A stretch of 64,000 nucleotides of DNA from Buttiauxella sp. B2 (GCF_006376615.1 NZ_VEXQ01000002.1:62001-126000), one strand, 5' to 3'. Counted from the stretch's first letter, positions 39,595 through 49,896 are shown. Notes: a model not told the origin generated them from the letters alone. Made by a program: numbers and translations.

Positions 39595-40395
39595 ATGTAT
39601 TTAATCAATGGTGAGTTCACGGCCCATTTACCCGCAAACGATCGTGCAGTGCAGTTTGGCGATGGTTGTTTTACAACTGCGCGGGTCAAAAATGGGAGCG
39701 TTCGTTTCTTAGGACAGCACATTGACCGTTTACAGCAAGCTTGCGAAAAACTCCTGCTTCCGTTTAGTGAGTGGTCATTGATTGAAAGAGAAGTGCAGCA
39801 ACTTGCCGCCGGGGAACAACAAGCCGTGCTGAAAGTGATAATTACCCGAGGTAGTGGTGGGCGCGGCTACAGTGCGGCTAATTGCCTGCAACCAACACGC
39901 ATATTATCCGTTTCTGCGTACCCTTCTTTTTATCCTCAATGGCGCGAGCAGGGAATTAGCCTTGCACTAAGCCCTATTCAACTTGGCATCAACCCGCATC
40001 TTGCAGGAATTAAACATCTGAACCGTCTCGAACAAGTGCTGATTCGTACGCATCTTGAACAGACGAAAGCTCAGGAAGCCCTGGTTCTTGACAGTGATGG
40101 GTGGCTTACGGAATGCTGTGCCGCTAATTTATTCTGGCGTAAAGGATCTCAGGTATTTACACCGTATATAGATAAATCTGGTGTGAACGGCACTATGCGC
40201 CAGCATATTATTGCTTGTCTTGCTGATTCATCCTGGCGGGTAACTGAAGTGCGGGAAAGGTTAGACAGCCTGGCGCAGGCCGACGAAGTGCTCATTTGCA
40301 ATGCATTGATGCCGGTTATCCCTGTGAATCAAGCTGAGTCCTGGCGATTTGAATCTCGAGAACTTTATCAATTTTTAGCACCACTTTGCGAGTAA
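39595..40395 (+). CDS. pabC: 4-amino-4-deoxychorismate lyase PabC
   Basis: This 266-residue protein matches E. coli PabC (269), a fold-type IV PLP enzyme. The PLP lysine is in [13 protein letters not shown] (about residue 142), and the conserved [14 protein letters not shown] segment follows. It releases p-aminobenzoate for folate. It starts after a TTGAGGAG ribosome site and heads the pabC-mltG-tmk-holB-ycfH group. Confidence 0.93.
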   Translation: MYLINGEFTAHLPANDRAVQFGDGCFTTARVKNGSVRFLGQHIDRLQQACEKLLLPFSEWSLIEREVQQLAAGEQQAVLKVIITRGSGGRGYSAANCLQPTRILSVSAYPSFYPQWREQGISLALSPIQLGINPHLAGIKHLNRLEQVLIRTHLEQTKAQEALVLDSDGWLTECCAANLFWRKGSQVFTPYIDKSGVNGTMRQHIIACLADSSWRVTEVRERLDSLAQADEVLICNALMPVIPVNQAESWRFESRELYQFLAPLCE

Positions 40396-40405
40396 CCGAT
40401 TAACG

Positions 40406-41428
40406 ATGAAAAAGATGCTACGTTTCTTTCTGCTGCTGTTAGTGGTATTGGGTGTGGCAGCAGGCGTTGGTGTATATAAAGTCCGCCAGCTTGCCGACAG
40501 CCATCTGACCATTGCTCAAGAAACCATATTTACCCTTAAACCTGGCACGGGTCGTCTGGCGTTGGGTAAACAATTGTATGAAGAGAAATTGCTCAATCGC
40601 CCACGCGTGTTTCAGTGGCTGCTGAAAGTTGAGCCGGACCTCGCTAACTTCAAAGCGGGGACTTACCGCTTCACACCGCAAATGACAGTTCGCGACATGC
40701 TCAAACTGTTAGCCAGCGGTAAAGAAGCCCAATTTCCTATACGTTTTGTGGAAGGGACTCGTCTGAGTGACTGGCTGAGACAACTGCGAGAAGCACCGTA
40801 TATCGAGCACACACTCAAAGATGACAGCTATGCTACTGTCGCCGAAGTTTTGAAGTTCGAGCACCCAGAATGGGTAGAAGGCTGGTTCTTTCCTGATACC
40901 TGGCTTTACACCGCGAATACCACCGATGTTGCACTGCTAAAACGTGCGCATCAGCGAATGGTCAAAGCAGTACAGGCTGCATGGGATGGCAAAAACGACG
41001 GGTTGCCATACAAAACGCAGAACGATTTGGTCACCATGGCATCGATCATCGAGAAAGAAACGGCAGTGGCAGAGGAACGCGACCAAGTGGCCTCGGTATT
41101 CATCAACCGCTTGCGCATTGGTATGCGTTTACAAACCGATCCGACGGTCATTTACGGGATGGGTGAAAGTTATAATGGTAAACTCACCCGTAAAGATCTC
41201 GAAACTCCAACGCCATATAATACCTACGTGATAAACGGTATGCCGCCTGGTCCAATCGCTATACCCGGTGATGCGTCGCTGCAGGCTGCTGCTCATCCGG
41301 CGAAAACGCCTTATCTTTATTTTGTCGCAGATGGAAAGGGCGGTCACACATTTAATACCAATCTTGCAAGCCACAATCAGGCTGTGCAGGTCTATATCAA
41401 AGCGCTGAAGGACAAGAATGGTCAGTAA
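40406..41428 (+). CDS. mltG: Endolytic murein transglycosylase MltG
   Basis: This 340-residue protein has the exact E. coli MltG (YceG) length. One N-terminal membrane helix (about 5-25) anchors it in the inner membrane. A LysM-like part follows, then the YceG domain with the catalytic Glu in [16 protein letters not shown] (about 218). It cuts nascent glycan strands to end their growth. It overlaps tmk by 11 bases. Confidence 0.94.
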   Translation: MKKMLRFFLLLLVVLGVAAGVGVYKVRQLADSHLTIAQETIFTLKPGTGRLALGKQLYEEKLLNRPRVFQWLLKVEPDLANFKAGTYRFTPQMTVRDMLKLLASGKEAQFPIRFVEGTRLSDWLRQLREAPYIEHTLKDDSYATVAEVLKFEHPEWVEGWFFPDTWLYTANTTDVALLKRAHQRMVKAVQAAWDGKNDGLPYKTQNDLVTMASIIEKETAVAEERDQVASVFINRLRIGMRLQTDPTVIYGMGESYNGKLTRKDLETPTPYNTYVINGMPPGPIAIPGDASLQAAAHPAKTPYLYFVADGKGGHTFNTNLASHNQAVQVYIKALKDKNGQ

Positions 41429-42056
41429 ATTTATCGTTATCGAAGGGCTCGAAGGAGCAGGGAAAACTAACGCGCATAACGTGGTGGTTGCGACCTTAAA
41501 AGAACTGGGCATCACAGACTTGGTGTTCACGCGTGAGCCTGGCGGCACTCCGCTTGCGGAAAGATTGCGCGAGTTGACGCTGAACAACAAAGGCATCGGT
41601 GATGAAGTCGTTACTGATAAAGCTGAAGTGTTGATGTTTTACGCCGCGCGCGTGCAACTGGTTGAGACGGTTATCAAACCGGCACTTTCCCGTGGCGCGT
41701 GGGTCATCGGTGACAGACATGACCTCTCGACTCAAGCTTACCAGGGTGGAGGCCGTTGTATTGACCAAAAATTACTGATGGCACTGCGCAATACTGTTCT
41801 CGGTGATTTCTATCCAGATCTAACGATTTATCTCGATGTCACGCCAGAAGTGGGTCTGACCCGTGCGCGTGCGCGTGGCGAGCTGGATAGAATCGAACAG
41901 GAGTCTATCGACTTCTTTAATCGTACCCGCACTCGCTATCTTGAGCTTGCGGCTGCTGATGACCGCATTCATACCATTGATGCAACACAATCGCTGGATG
42001 CTGTTTCGCAGGACGTGCGTAACGCGGTGCTTGAATGGGCTAAGGGGCTGGCGTAA
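41418..42056 (+). CDS. tmk: Thymidylate kinase
   Basis: This 212-residue protein matches E. coli Tmk (213). The P-loop reads [12 protein letters not shown] near residues 10-21, where E. coli has GAGKTT; the second hydroxyl residue is Asn here. [15 protein letters not shown] and the LID-region [14 protein letters not shown] are intact. It phosphorylates dTMP to dTDP. The start lies inside mltG and its stop overlaps the holB start. Confidence 0.95.
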   Translation: MVSKFIVIEGLEGAGKTNAHNVVVATLKELGITDLVFTREPGGTPLAERLRELTLNNKGIGDEVVTDKAEVLMFYAARVQLVETVIKPALSRGAWVIGDRHDLSTQAYQGGGRCIDQKLLMALRNTVLGDFYPDLTIYLDVTPEVGLTRARARGELDRIEQESIDFFNRTRTRYLELAAADDRIHTIDATQSLDAVSQDVRNAVLEWAKGLA

Positions 42057-43063
42057 TGAAGTGGTACCCATGGTTACGCGCACCTTTTGAGCAAATTCTC
42101 AGCCAGTATCAGGCTGGTCGCGGGCACCATGCATTACTGCTTCATTCTTTATCCGGCATGGGGGATGACGCATTAATTTATGCGCTCACACGCTGGTTGA
42201 TGTGCCAGAAACCGCAAGGCAGTAAAAGCTGCGGTCAATGCCGCAGTTGCCAGTTGATGCAAGCCGGTACGCACCCAGACAGCTACGTAGTCGCACCTGA
42301 GAAAGGTAAATCAAGCCTTGGCATTGACGCTATTCGCGAGATTACCGAAAAGCTCTATAGCCACGCTCAACAAGGCGGGGCGAAAGTAGTCTGGCTGGAA
42401 GATGCCGGTTTACTCACTGAAGCCGCGGCGAATGCGCTGTTGAAAACCCTCGAAGAACCGCCTGCTAACACCTGGTTCTTCCTTGGGAGCCGTGAACCTG
42501 CACGTTTGCCAGCCACACTACGTAGCCGTTGCCTGTATTGGTATTTGACTCCACCGGATGAAACCTTTGCACTCGCGTGGTTGGCACGGGAAATCCAACT
42601 TGATAGCGCGCAATTACGAGCCGCCCTGCGTTTGAGCTCCGGCGCACCAGCGGGTGCTTTAGCACTGTTGCAACCAGATTCGTGGAAACACCGCCAGGCG
42701 CTGTGTGACAAGCTTAATGAAGCTTGTGCGTCGAAAAACATGCTGGCGCTTCTTCCTGCTTTGAATAGTGACGATGCGTCTGTTCGTGTTCACTGGCTGT
42801 GCTCGCTACTAGTTGATGCACTAAAATGGCAGCAAGGGGCAACGACGTGGCTGACCAATGATGATCAGCAAACCTTAGTGGCGAATCTTGCCAATAGCGC
42901 GACATCTGCGATGCTACAAGCCGTACTGCATAATTGGTTTACCTGCCGCGAAGCATTGCTTAGGGTGGTGGGTGTGAATCGCGAACTATTGCTGACTGAA
43001 CAATTGCTCACCTGGGAGCGTTTAATGCAACCAGGTGCGGTCCTTCCTACTTTCCATCTTTAA
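42056..43063 (+). CDS. holB: DNA polymerase III delta' subunit HolB
   Basis: This 335-residue protein matches E. coli HolB (334). The zinc module cysteines are visible in CQKPQGSKSCGQCRSCQ (about 51-67). The AAA+ fold lacks a functional Walker A, as expected for delta-prime, and ALLKTLEEPP and RSRCLYWYL are conserved clamp-loader blocks. It is the rigid stator of the clamp loader. The gene starts at the tmk stop (TAATG overlap). Confidence 0.95.
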   Translation: MKWYPWLRAPFEQILSQYQAGRGHHALLLHSLSGMGDDALIYALTRWLMCQKPQGSKSCGQCRSCQLMQAGTHPDSYVVAPEKGKSSLGIDAIREITEKLYSHAQQGGAKVVWLEDAGLLTEAAANALLKTLEEPPANTWFFLGSREPARLPATLRSRCLYWYLTPPDETFALAWLAREIQLDSAQLRAALRLSSGAPAGALALLQPDSWKHRQALCDKLNEACASKNMLALLPALNSDDASVRVHWLCSLLVDALKWQQGATTWLTNDDQQTLVANLANSATSAMLQAVLHNWFTCREALLRVVGVNRELLLTEQLLTWERLMQPGAVLPTFHL

Positions 43064-43073
43064 GAGTATCTGT

Positions 43074-43868
43074 ATGTTCCTGGTTGACTCACATTGCCAT
43101 CTTGATGGCCTCGATTATCAATCTCTGCATAAAAGCGTTGATGACGTTCTGGAAAAAGCCGCCGCGCGCGATGTGAAATTCTGCCTCGCCGTTGCCACCA
43201 CGCTCGATGGTTATCGCAATATGCGCGAGTTGGTTGGTGAGCGCGAAAATGTCGCCTATTCGTGCGGCGTGCATCCGCTTAACCAAAGCGAAGAATATGA
43301 TGTTGAAGAACTTCGCCGCCTGGCCGCTGATCCAGGTGTTGTGGCTATGGGGGAAACCGGGCTGGATTACTTCTACACTCCTGAAACCAAGCCACGCCAG
43401 CAGGAATCATTCCGTCACCACATTCAGATTGGTCGTGAACTGAATAAGCCAGTGATTGTTCACACGCGAGATGCGCGCGCCGATACGCTGTCCATTTTAC
43501 TTGAAGAGAAAGTGACAGACTGCGGTGGGGTACTACACTGTTTTACGGAAGACAGAGAAACTGCTGGAAAATTGCTCGATATGGGTTTTTACATCTCTTT
43601 CTCCGGTATTGTGACGTTCCGCAATGCCGAACAACTCAGGGATGCGGCGCGCTATGTGCCATTGGATCGCATCCTGGTGGAAACGGATTCACCTTACCTT
43701 GCGCCAGTGCCGCATCGTGGTAAGGAAAACCAACCGGCAATGACGCGTGACGTAGCGGAATATATGGCGGTACTGAAAGGCGTTTCACTTGAGGAGTTGG
43801 CCGTTGCGACGACTAAAAACTTCGCCACGTTGTTCCATATTCCTGACTCCCGCCTGCAATCCGCCTGA
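43074..43868 (+). CDS. ycfH: TatD-family metal-dependent hydrolase YcfH
   Basis: This 264-residue protein matches E. coli YcfH (265) from MFLVDSHCHLDGLDYQSLHK, so the ATG at 43074 is preferred to an in-frame codon at 43035 inside holB. The metal-binding His7 and His9 (SHCHLD), the Glu in MGETGLDYFYTPE, later His residues in VIVHTRDA and LHCFTED, and Asp in ETDSPYL define the family. Relatives are DNases or D-aminoacyl-tRNA deacylases; the substrate of YcfH is not settled. Confidence 0.93.
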   Translation: MFLVDSHCHLDGLDYQSLHKSVDDVLEKAAARDVKFCLAVATTLDGYRNMRELVGERENVAYSCGVHPLNQSEEYDVEELRRLAADPGVVAMGETGLDYFYTPETKPRQQESFRHHIQIGRELNKPVIVHTRDARADTLSILLEEKVTDCGGVLHCFTEDRETAGKLLDMGFYISFSGIVTFRNAEQLRDAARYVPLDRILVETDSPYLAPVPHRGKENQPAMTRDVAEYMAVLKGVSLEELAVATTKNFATLFHIPDSRLQSA

Positions 43869-44015
43869 TAAATCTAACTTATTTTAAAGCTCGTAATTAA
43901 TAATCGAAGCGAGTAAAGTGCACCGCCACAAAACAGGTGGTGCACACCACTTTTGTAACATTCAGAAACGCGTTTTGTAAATTTATGAAAGTTTTTCTTA
44001 TGGCTATTAGAGAAA

Positions 44016-44031
44016 CGTGATAGCCGTCAAA
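44016..44031. promoter_or_regulatory. CRP site of ptsG
   Basis: CGTGATAGCCGTCAAA resembles the activating CRP site of E. coli ptsG (consensus TGTGA-N6-TCACA; seven of ten core bases match). Confidence 0.65.
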
Positions 44032-44044
44032 CAAACTTTCGTCG

Positions 44045-44069
44045 ATTTATTTTACTCTGCGTAATAAAT
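44045..44069. promoter_or_regulatory. Mlc operator of ptsG
   Basis: A 25-bp AT-rich dyad with ATTTATTTTAC on the left and GTAATAAAT on the right, around CTCTGC, matches the Mlc operator of E. coli ptsG. Mlc represses until PtsG transports glucose and sequesters it. Confidence 0.7.
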
Positions 44070-44149
44070 CAAAAGGCACTTAGATGCCTGTTTATGGACT
44101 GACTCTCCCCTCAGTCCGATGCGCATAACGCGTAAAAAAAGCACAAATA

Positions 44150-44168
44150 CTCAGGAGCACTCTCAATT
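44150..44168 (+). promoter_or_regulatory. SgrS small-RNA target / ribosome site of ptsG
   Basis: The bases before the ptsG ATG read ACTCAGGAGCACTCTCAAT, preserving the E. coli ptsG segment that pairs with SgrS during glucose-phosphate stress. It includes the AGGAG ribosome site. Conservation over the whole pairing block implies a SgrS-type regulator elsewhere in this genome. Confidence 0.65.
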
Positions 44169-45602
44169 ATGTTTAAGAATGCATTTGCTAACCTGCAAAA
44201 GGTGGGTAAATCGCTGATGTTGCCAGTATCCGTACTGCCTATCGCAGGTATCCTGCTTGGCGTCGGTTCTGCAAACTTCAGCTGGCTACCAGCCGTGGTT
44301 TCTCATGTTATGGCGGAAGCGGGCGGTTCAGTTTTCGCCAACATGCCGCTGATTTTTGCTATCGGTGTTGCATTAGGCTTCACTAATAACGATGGCGTTT
44401 CTGCACTAGCCTCTGTGGTTGCCTACGGCATCATGGTTAAAACCATGGCGGTTGTCGCGCCATTGGTTCTGCATCTACCTGCTGAAGAAATTGCAGCAAA
44501 ACACTTGGCTGATACCGGTGTTCTGGGCGGGATCATCTCTGGTGCAATTGCAGCCTACATGTTTAACCGTTTCTATCGCATCAAGTTGCCTGAATATCTG
44601 GGCTTCTTCGCGGGTAAACGTTTCGTGCCGATCATCTCTGGTCTGGCTGCGATCTTCATGGGTATTGTGTTGTCCTTCATCTGGCCTCCAATCGGTACGG
44701 CTATTCAGACCTTCTCTCAGTGGGCTGCTTACCAGAACCCGGTTGTGGCATTCGGCATCTACGGTTTCGTAGAGCGTTGCCTGGTACCATTCGGTCTGCA
44801 CCACATCTGGAACGTTCCATTCCAGATGCAAATTGGTGAATACACCAACGCAGCGGGCCAGGTATTCCACGGCGATATCCCACGTTACATGGCAGGTGAC
44901 CCAACTGCGGGCAAACTGTCTGGTGGCTTCTTGTTTAAAATGTACGGTCTGCCTGCTGCGGCTATCGCAATCTGGCACTCAGCTAAACCTGAGAACCGTG
45001 CAAAAGTCGGCGGTATCATGATCTCCGCTGCGTTGACCTCGTTCCTGACCGGTATTACCGAGCCAATCGAGTTCTCCTTCATGTTCGTTGCTCCAATCCT
45101 GTACATTATCCACGCGGTATTGGCAGGCCTGGCGTTCCCAATCTGTATCCTTCTGGGTATGCGTGACGGTACTTCCTTCTCTCACGGTCTGATTGACTTC
45201 ATCGTGCTGAGCGGTAACAGCAGCAAACTGTGGCTGTTCCCAGTAGTGGGTCTGTGCTACGCGGCGATTTACTACACCGTGTTCCGTGTGCTGATTAAAG
45301 CTCTGGACCTGAAAACTCCAGGTCGCGAAGATGCAACTACCGAGACTACGACCACTTCCACAAGCGAAATGGCACCGGCTCTGGTTAGCGCCTTCGGCGG
45401 TAAAGAAAACATCACTAACCTGGATGCGTGTATTACCCGTCTGCGTGTTAGCGTGGCCGACATTTCTAAAGTCGACCAGGCTGGCCTGAAGAAATTGGGT
45501 GCAGCAGGTGTAGTTGTAGCTGGTTCAGGTGTTCAGGCAATCTTCGGTACTAAATCCGATAACCTGAAAACTGAAATGGATGAGTGGATCCGTAACAGCT
45601 AA
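44169..45602 (+). CDS. ptsG: PTS glucose-specific EIICB component
   Basis: This 477-residue protein has the exact E. coli PtsG length. The EIIC membrane domain (about 1-380) is followed by a Thr/Ser-rich linker ([10 protein letters not shown]) and the EIIB domain with the phosphorylated Cys (about 421) in [13 protein letters not shown]. It imports and phosphorylates glucose, using EIIA encoded elsewhere. A strong terminator follows. Confidence 0.97.
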   Translation: MFKNAFANLQKVGKSLMLPVSVLPIAGILLGVGSANFSWLPAVVSHVMAEAGGSVFANMPLIFAIGVALGFTNNDGVSALASVVAYGIMVKTMAVVAPLVLHLPAEEIAAKHLADTGVLGGIISGAIAAYMFNRFYRIKLPEYLGFFAGKRFVPIISGLAAIFMGIVLSFIWPPIGTAIQTFSQWAAYQNPVVAFGIYGFVERCLVPFGLHHIWNVPFQMQIGEYTNAAGQVFHGDIPRYMAGDPTAGKLSGGFLFKMYGLPAAAIAIWHSAKPENRAKVGGIMISAALTSFLTGITEPIEFSFMFVAPILYIIHAVLAGLAFPICILLGMRDGTSFSHGLIDFIVLSGNSSKLWLFPVVGLCYAAIYYTVFRVLIKALDLKTPGREDATTETTTTSTSEMAPALVSAFGGKENITNLDACITRLRVSVADISKVDQAGLKKLGAAGVVVAGSGVQAIFGTKSDNLKTEMDEWIRNS

Positions 45603-45623
45603 GAAGAAGTTGGGGAGAACTAA

Positions 45624-45648
45624 GGGAGGCCATTGGCCTCCCTTTTTT
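45624..45648 (+). terminator. Rho-independent terminator after ptsG
   Basis: GGGAGGCC (45624-45631), ATT loop, GGCCTCCC (45635-45642), then six T residues. Confidence 0.93.
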
Positions 45649-45736
45649 ATTGCCGCAAAACTGCAAGTTGCAGGCGTTTGGAAAGGCTCTAAGGTGCCTA
45701 CAGCCAGAACCCATATAAAGAAATAATGGGTTAAGG

Positions 45737-45766
45737 TTGAAAGAGCAGGAGTAACTCGCTCATACT
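45737..45766 (+). promoter_or_regulatory. Candidate sigma-70 promoter of hinT
   Basis: TTGAAA (45737-45742), 18 bases, CATACT (45761-45766). Only four of six -10 bases match, so the call is tentative. It sits about 85 bp before the hinT ATG. Confidence 0.35.
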
Positions 45767-45849
45767 CTTACGTTATGTCTTAACAACGCTACGCACACAG
45801 CGATTTGACGGACAAAAATAGCCAGCAATTAATGAATAAAGGTAACGTC

Positions 45850-46206
45850 ATGGCCGAAGAAACTATTTTCAGTAAAATCATTCGCCGCGAGATTCCGGCA
45901 GATATCGTTTATCAAGATGAGTTAGTTACTGCATTCCGTGACATATCGCCGCAGGCGCCTACCCATATCCTTATTATTCCTAATGTTTTGATCCCAACGG
46001 TAAACCACGTCACAGCAAAGCATGAACTGGCTCTGGGGCGCATGATCACGGTTGCGGCAAAAATTGCTGAACAAGAAGGGATTGCAGAAGATGGCTACCG
46101 ACTGATCATGAATTGCAATCGCCACGGTGGGCAGGAGGTTTACCATATCCACATGCACCTGCTGGGTGGCCGCGTGCTGGGACCGATGCTGGCGCATAAG
46201 GGATAA
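45850..46206 (+). CDS. hinT: Purine nucleoside phosphoramidase HinT
   Basis: This 118-residue HIT-family protein matches E. coli HinT (119) from [19 protein letters not shown]. The histidine triad [11 protein letters not shown] is near residues 97-107. It hydrolyses AMP-linked phosphoramidates. The ATG at 45850 was chosen on homology; the frame is open upstream from 45805. It heads hinT-ycfL-lpoB-thiK-nagZ-ycfP, where each gene starts within about 45 bases of its predecessor. Confidence 0.95.
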   Translation: MAEETIFSKIIRREIPADIVYQDELVTAFRDISPQAPTHILIIPNVLIPTVNHVTAKHELALGRMITVAAKIAEQEGIAEDGYRLIMNCNRHGGQEVYHIHMHLLGGRVLGPMLAHKG

Positions 46207-46210
46207 TTTG

Positions 46211-46585
46211 ATGAAAACTAACCCGCTGTTAATGCTATTGGCCACCATATTGATGGTGGGATGCAGTACTAAACCTGCCATTCCCGTCAACGATGGGCAA
46301 TCGCTGGTTATGGAGGCGTCGGTGTTGGCGGCGGGGATCAGCGCTGAAAAACCAGATATTTCATCTAATAACGGCGCTACTGTGTCACGCAGTGAGTTGT
46401 ATAATGAGCAGTCTAAGCCGGTCATCATCAGCTATCGTTTTTATTGGTATGACGCGAAAGGGCTCGAGATTCATCCTCTCGAGCAATCGCGCACGATTAC
46501 GCTGCCGGCAAGATCTAGCGTGACGGTGTCATCAATAGCCAGTTATCCAGACGCACGTAAAGTTCGTCTTTATCTCTCTTTATAA
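46211..46585 (+). CDS. ycfL: YcfL family lipoprotein
   Basis: This 124-residue protein matches E. coli YcfL (125). A lipoprotein signal ends in ILMVGC, giving a lipidated Cys18. The mature YcfL domain includes NDGQSLVMEASVLAAGISAEKP and ISYRFYWYDAKGLEIHPLE, with an Ig-like predicted fold. Its function is unknown; it is encoded between hinT and lpoB. Confidence 0.92.
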   Translation: MKTNPLLMLLATILMVGCSTKPAIPVNDGQSLVMEASVLAAGISAEKPDISSNNGATVSRSELYNEQSKPVIISYRFYWYDAKGLEIHPLEQSRTITLPARSSVTVSSIASYPDARKVRLYLSL

Positions 46586-46595
46586 GGGGTGAATT

Positions 46596-47237
46596 TTGAT
46601 TAAGGGAATTTATCGATACCTGGTAATTATCGCTGCGGCGATGATTTTATCCGGGTGTATCAATCGTGGTGAAGCGCCAGCACCTGTGGAAGAAGTGAAA
46701 CCTGTGCCACAGCAGCCGGTCGAGCCTCAACCAACCGTGCCAACTGTGCCAACCGTTCCAACTCAACCTGGCCCAATTGAACAGCCTCAACCAACGATTC
46801 CTGCCACGCCCAAAGTTCGAAGCTACGACTGGGGCAGTACAATGCAGCCTATGGTAGGGAAAATGTTGCAAGCCGAGGGTGTGACCGCTGGTGGTGTTCT
46901 GCTGGTGGATAGCGTGAATAACCACACTAACGGCTCGGTGCAAACCAGCAAAGCGACAGAAGCGTTACGCGGTGCGTTGGCCAACAACAGCAAATTTACC
47001 CTTGTTTCTGCACAACAGCTTTCCCTGGCAAAACAACAACTGGGTTTATCTCCGCAGGACAGCCTGGGTTCTCGCAGCAAAGCAATTGGCATCGCCCGTA
47101 AGGTTGGCGCGCAGTATGTGCTCTATAGCAATGCTAGCGGCAATGTGAATGCACCAACGCTTAAAATGCAGTTGATGCAGGTGCAAACAGGTGAAATTAT
47201 CTGGTCAGGTAGCGGTGCTGTACAGCAAACCCAATAA
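46596..47237 (+). CDS. lpoB: Penicillin-binding protein activator LpoB
   Basis: This 213-residue protein has the E. coli LpoB length. A lipoprotein signal ends in MILSGC. A proline-rich linker (PQPTVPTVPTVPTQPGP) spans the periplasm and precedes the globular domain that binds PBP1B (MQPMVGKMLQAEGVTAGGVL). The start is a TTG at 46596, with AAGGGG six bases upstream overlapping the ycfL stop. Confidence 0.93.
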   Translation: MIKGIYRYLVIIAAAMILSGCINRGEAPAPVEEVKPVPQQPVEPQPTVPTVPTVPTQPGPIEQPQPTIPATPKVRSYDWGSTMQPMVGKMLQAEGVTAGGVLLVDSVNNHTNGSVQTSKATEALRGALANNSKFTLVSAQQLSLAKQQLGLSPQDSLGSRSKAIGIARKVGAQYVLYSNASGNVNAPTLKMQLMQVQTGEIIWSGSGAVQQTQ

Positions 47238-48045
47238 TTCAACACTGCAAAGTGTGATTGCACAGTACATACCGGCGGCTCAGGCCGCCGGTTGTTTTTC
47301 GCAACTCCAGGGATTAAGCGGCGGTAGCCTGCACTTTAAAGCGGGTGAGCAGGAATATGTCGCACGACACCAACTTGAGTCCCCGATGCCGGGTGTTTCG
47401 CTCTCAAGGCAATATCGTGCCTTAACACGTATTTCTCAGGGAATAGGGCCGCTGCCGGTTTGCATGGCAAAAGGATGGTTAATCGTCGAATGGTTAAGTG
47501 GTGAGGTAAAATCGGAACTCCCCTCACTGCAAACGCTCACATCCTTATTATATGATTTGCACCGACAACCCTGTTTTGGTTGGAGAATCAGTCTGTTGCC
47601 GTTACTGGAATACTACTGGCAAAACGCGGCAGCAGAGCGAAGAAGCTTGGCATGGCTAAAGCAGCTTAAAAAGATGAATAGGCAAGGTGAACCTAAACTG
47701 CTGCGACTTGCTCCACTGCATATGGATATTCATGCAGGTAATCTGGTACATCAACCAGAAGGTTTAAAACTCATCGACTGGGAATATGCCGGTGATGGGG
47801 ACGTAGCGCTGGAACTGGCATCCATTGCCGCCGCGAATAATATAGATTGCGAGCCGCTGATATCCACCTATGCCCAGTTAAGTCATATCCAGGTTGAAAC
47901 ACTAGGGCGGCAGGTTGAACGCTGGCGGCCATGGGTGTTCATGCTGATGGCATCCTGGCATGAATGCCGCTGGCAACAGACGCAAGACAGAACATTTATA
48001 ACCCTTGCAGATGAGGCGTGGAGCCGTTTGCAGGTGTTTGATTAA
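47215..48045 (+). CDS. thiK: Thiamine kinase ThiK
   Basis: This protein of about 276 residues matches E. coli ThiK (YcfN, 274), of the aminoglycoside-phosphotransferase-like kinases. The catalytic loop LHMDIHAGNLVH and the metal-binding LIDWEYAGDGD are intact. It phosphorylates thiamine in salvage. The start is likely GTG at 47215, overlapping the end of lpoB; a GTG at 47191 is possible but adds residues lacking in relatives. Confidence 0.9.
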   Translation: MLYSKPNNSTLQSVIAQYIPAAQAAGCFSQLQGLSGGSLHFKAGEQEYVARHQLESPMPGVSLSRQYRALTRISQGIGPLPVCMAKGWLIVEWLSGEVKSELPSLQTLTSLLYDLHRQPCFGWRISLLPLLEYYWQNAAAERRSLAWLKQLKKMNRQGEPKLLRLAPLHMDIHAGNLVHQPEGLKLIDWEYAGDGDVALELASIAAANNIDCEPLISTYAQLSHIQVETLGRQVERWRPWVFMLMASWHECRWQQTQDRTFITLADEAWSRLQVFD

Positions 48046-48060
48046 TTAAGAGAGGTAGAT

Positions 48061-49086
48061 GTGGGCCCGGTAATGTTGGATGTGGCAGGCTTTGAGCTGG
48101 ATGCCGAAGAGCGTGAAATTCTAAAGCACCCGCTGGTTGGTGGGTTGATTCTGTTTACGCGCAACTATCATGATCCTGAGCAATTGCGTGAACTGGTGCG
48201 CCAAATTCGCGCAGCCTCCCGCAATCGTCTGGTGGTCGCCGTTGATCAGGAAGGCGGGCGCGTTCAGCGTTTCCGTGAAGGCTTTACCCGTTTACCCGCT
48301 GCTCAATCCTTTGCCACATTACACGGTCTGGAAAAAGGCGGTAAGCTGGCCCAGGAAGCGGGTTGGTTGATGGCGTGCGAGATGATTGCCATGGATATAG
48401 ACATCAGTTTCGCGCCGGTGCTAGATATCGGCCATATTAGCGCCGCTATTGGTGAGCGTTCGTATCATGAAGACTCTGGTAAAGCGCTGGCGATGGCAAC
48501 GCGTTTTATCGACGGCATGCACGAAGCTGGCATGAAAACGACGGGTAAGCACTTCCCAGGGCACGGCGCGGTGACCGCTGATTCCCATAAAGAGACCCCA
48601 CGTGACTCACGCGAAGAAGCGCAGATCCGCGAACATGATATGCAAATCTTCCGCACACTGATTACGGATAACAAACTCGACGCGATTATGCCTGCCCACG
48701 TTATCTATACCGACGTTGACCCACTTCCAGCCAGCGGTTCCCCGCACTGGTTGAAAACTGTTTTACGCGGTGAACTGGGCTTCAACGGCGTTATCTTCTC
48801 AGATGATTTGTCTATGGAAGGGGCAGCGATCATGGGCAGTTATGCCGAACGTGGCCAGGCATCACTGGATGCAGGTTGCGATATGATCCTGGTCTGCAAT
48901 AATCGTAATGGTGCAGTTAGCGTGTTAGATAACCTGTCTCCGGTCAAAGCAGAGCGTGTTACAGGTTTGTATCATAAAGGTTCATTTACCCGTCAGGAGC
49001 TGATGTCATCAGCGCGCTGGAAGGAAGCAAACCAGCAACTTGAGGCGCTGCATGAGCAGTGGCAAGCCCACAAGGCGGGTCTTTAA
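48061..49086 (+). CDS. nagZ: Beta-N-acetylhexosaminidase NagZ
   Basis: This 341-residue family-3 glycosidase has the E. coli NagZ length. [18 protein letters not shown] carries the catalytic loop with His and Asp, and [11 protein letters not shown] holds the nucleophile Asp (about 248). It removes GlcNAc from recycled anhydro-muropeptides in the cytoplasm, producing signals that can induce AmpC. The start is GTG at 48061 after AGAGGTAG. Confidence 0.95.
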   Translation: MGPVMLDVAGFELDAEEREILKHPLVGGLILFTRNYHDPEQLRELVRQIRAASRNRLVVAVDQEGGRVQRFREGFTRLPAAQSFATLHGLEKGGKLAQEAGWLMACEMIAMDIDISFAPVLDIGHISAAIGERSYHEDSGKALAMATRFIDGMHEAGMKTTGKHFPGHGAVTADSHKETPRDSREEAQIREHDMQIFRTLITDNKLDAIMPAHVIYTDVDPLPASGSPHWLKTVLRGELGFNGVIFSDDLSMEGAAIMGSYAERGQASLDAGCDMILVCNNRNGAVSVLDNLSPVKAERVTGLYHKGSFTRQELMSSARWKEANQQLEALHEQWQAHKAGL

Positions 49087-49128
49087 CTCCTCGGGCCAAC
49101 AGGCCTGAATTCGTGTGGTGAGGATGCA

Positions 49129-49671
49129 ATGATTATCTATTTACACGGTTTCGACTCAAACAGTCCTGGTAACCATGAAAAGGTGCTGCAACTCCAGTTT
49201 ATTGACCCGGACGTACGTCTTATCAGCTATAGCACCCGGCACCCGAAGCACGACATGCAGCATCTGCTCAAAGAAGTCGACAAAATGCAGCAGCTGAGCG
49301 ACGACGATCGCCCGTTGATTTGCGGCGTGGGGTTGGGTGGGTTCTGGGCCGAACGTATTGGTTTTCTGTGCGATATTCGTCAGGTTATCTTTAATCCAAA
49401 CTTATTCCCGCAAGAGAATATGGAAGGGAAAATCGACCGTCCTGAGGAATACACTGATATTTCGACTAAATGCGTGCAAAACTTCCGCGAGAAAAACCGC
49501 GATCGTTGCCTGGCAATCTTGTCGCGTAACGACGAAGCGCTGGATAACGCGCGAGCCGCCGAATTGTTGCATCATTACTATGAGATCGTATGGGATCAGG
49601 AACAGACCCACAAATTCAAAAATATCTCACCACATTTGCAGCGGATTAAGGCATTTAAAACCCTGGGCTAG
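49129..49671 (+). CDS. ycfP: YcfP, UPF0227 alpha/beta-hydrolase-like protein
   Basis: This 180-residue protein has the exact E. coli YcfP length. It begins [19 protein letters not shown], as in alpha/beta hydrolases, and has [13 protein letters not shown] where the nucleophile elbow would be; Gly replaces the usual Ser, so it may not be a classical esterase. Its function is unknown. It ends the hinT group. Confidence 0.92.
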   Translation: MIIYLHGFDSNSPGNHEKVLQLQFIDPDVRLISYSTRHPKHDMQHLLKEVDKMQQLSDDDRPLICGVGLGGFWAERIGFLCDIRQVIFNPNLFPQENMEGKIDRPEEYTDISTKCVQNFREKNRDRCLAILSRNDEALDNARAAELLHHYYEIVWDQEQTHKFKNISPHLQRIKAFKTLG

Positions 49672-49696
49672 ATGGCCTGTCAGACATGTTTTTTAT

Positions 49697-49724
49697 AAGG
49701 GTCAGCCATGTGCTGGCCCTTTTT
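49697..49724 (+). terminator. Rho-independent terminator after ycfP
   Basis: AAGGGTCAGC (49697-49706) pairs with GCTGGCCCTT (49712-49721) with one wobble pair, followed by TTT. Confidence 0.85.
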
Positions 49725-49747
49725 GTTTATCTTTTCGACATAAAAAT

Positions 49748-49761
49748 TTGACGCACATCAA
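49748..49761. promoter_or_regulatory. FNR site of ndh
   Basis: TTGACGCACATCAA matches the FNR consensus TTGAT-N4-ATCAA at nine of ten core bases. In E. coli FNR represses ndh in anaerobiosis from two sites; a clear second site was not found here. Confidence 0.7.
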
Positions 49762-49896
49762 TTTTGGTATGACCAATACACCATCCATGTTATTCTTTGG
49801 TCATATTACTGGGTTTGTTTGTGTAACTTGTTGTTAATTAAATGCTATTTACATAACCTTTAATTAACAATTGGTTAATATTTTAAGGGGGTCACT

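Larger units (their letters stand above)
43869..44168. promoter_or_regulatory. ptsG control region
   Basis: This 300-bp gap holds, in order: a 7-bp inverted repeat GTGCACC/GGTGCAC (43918-43945), probably the end of the ycfH transcript or a regulator site; a CRP-like site (44016-44031); a Mlc-like operator (44045-44069); and a conserved ptsG leader end around the ribosome site. The arrangement is the same as in E. coli ptsG, induced by glucose through Mlc and activated by cAMP-CRP. Confidence 0.7.
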
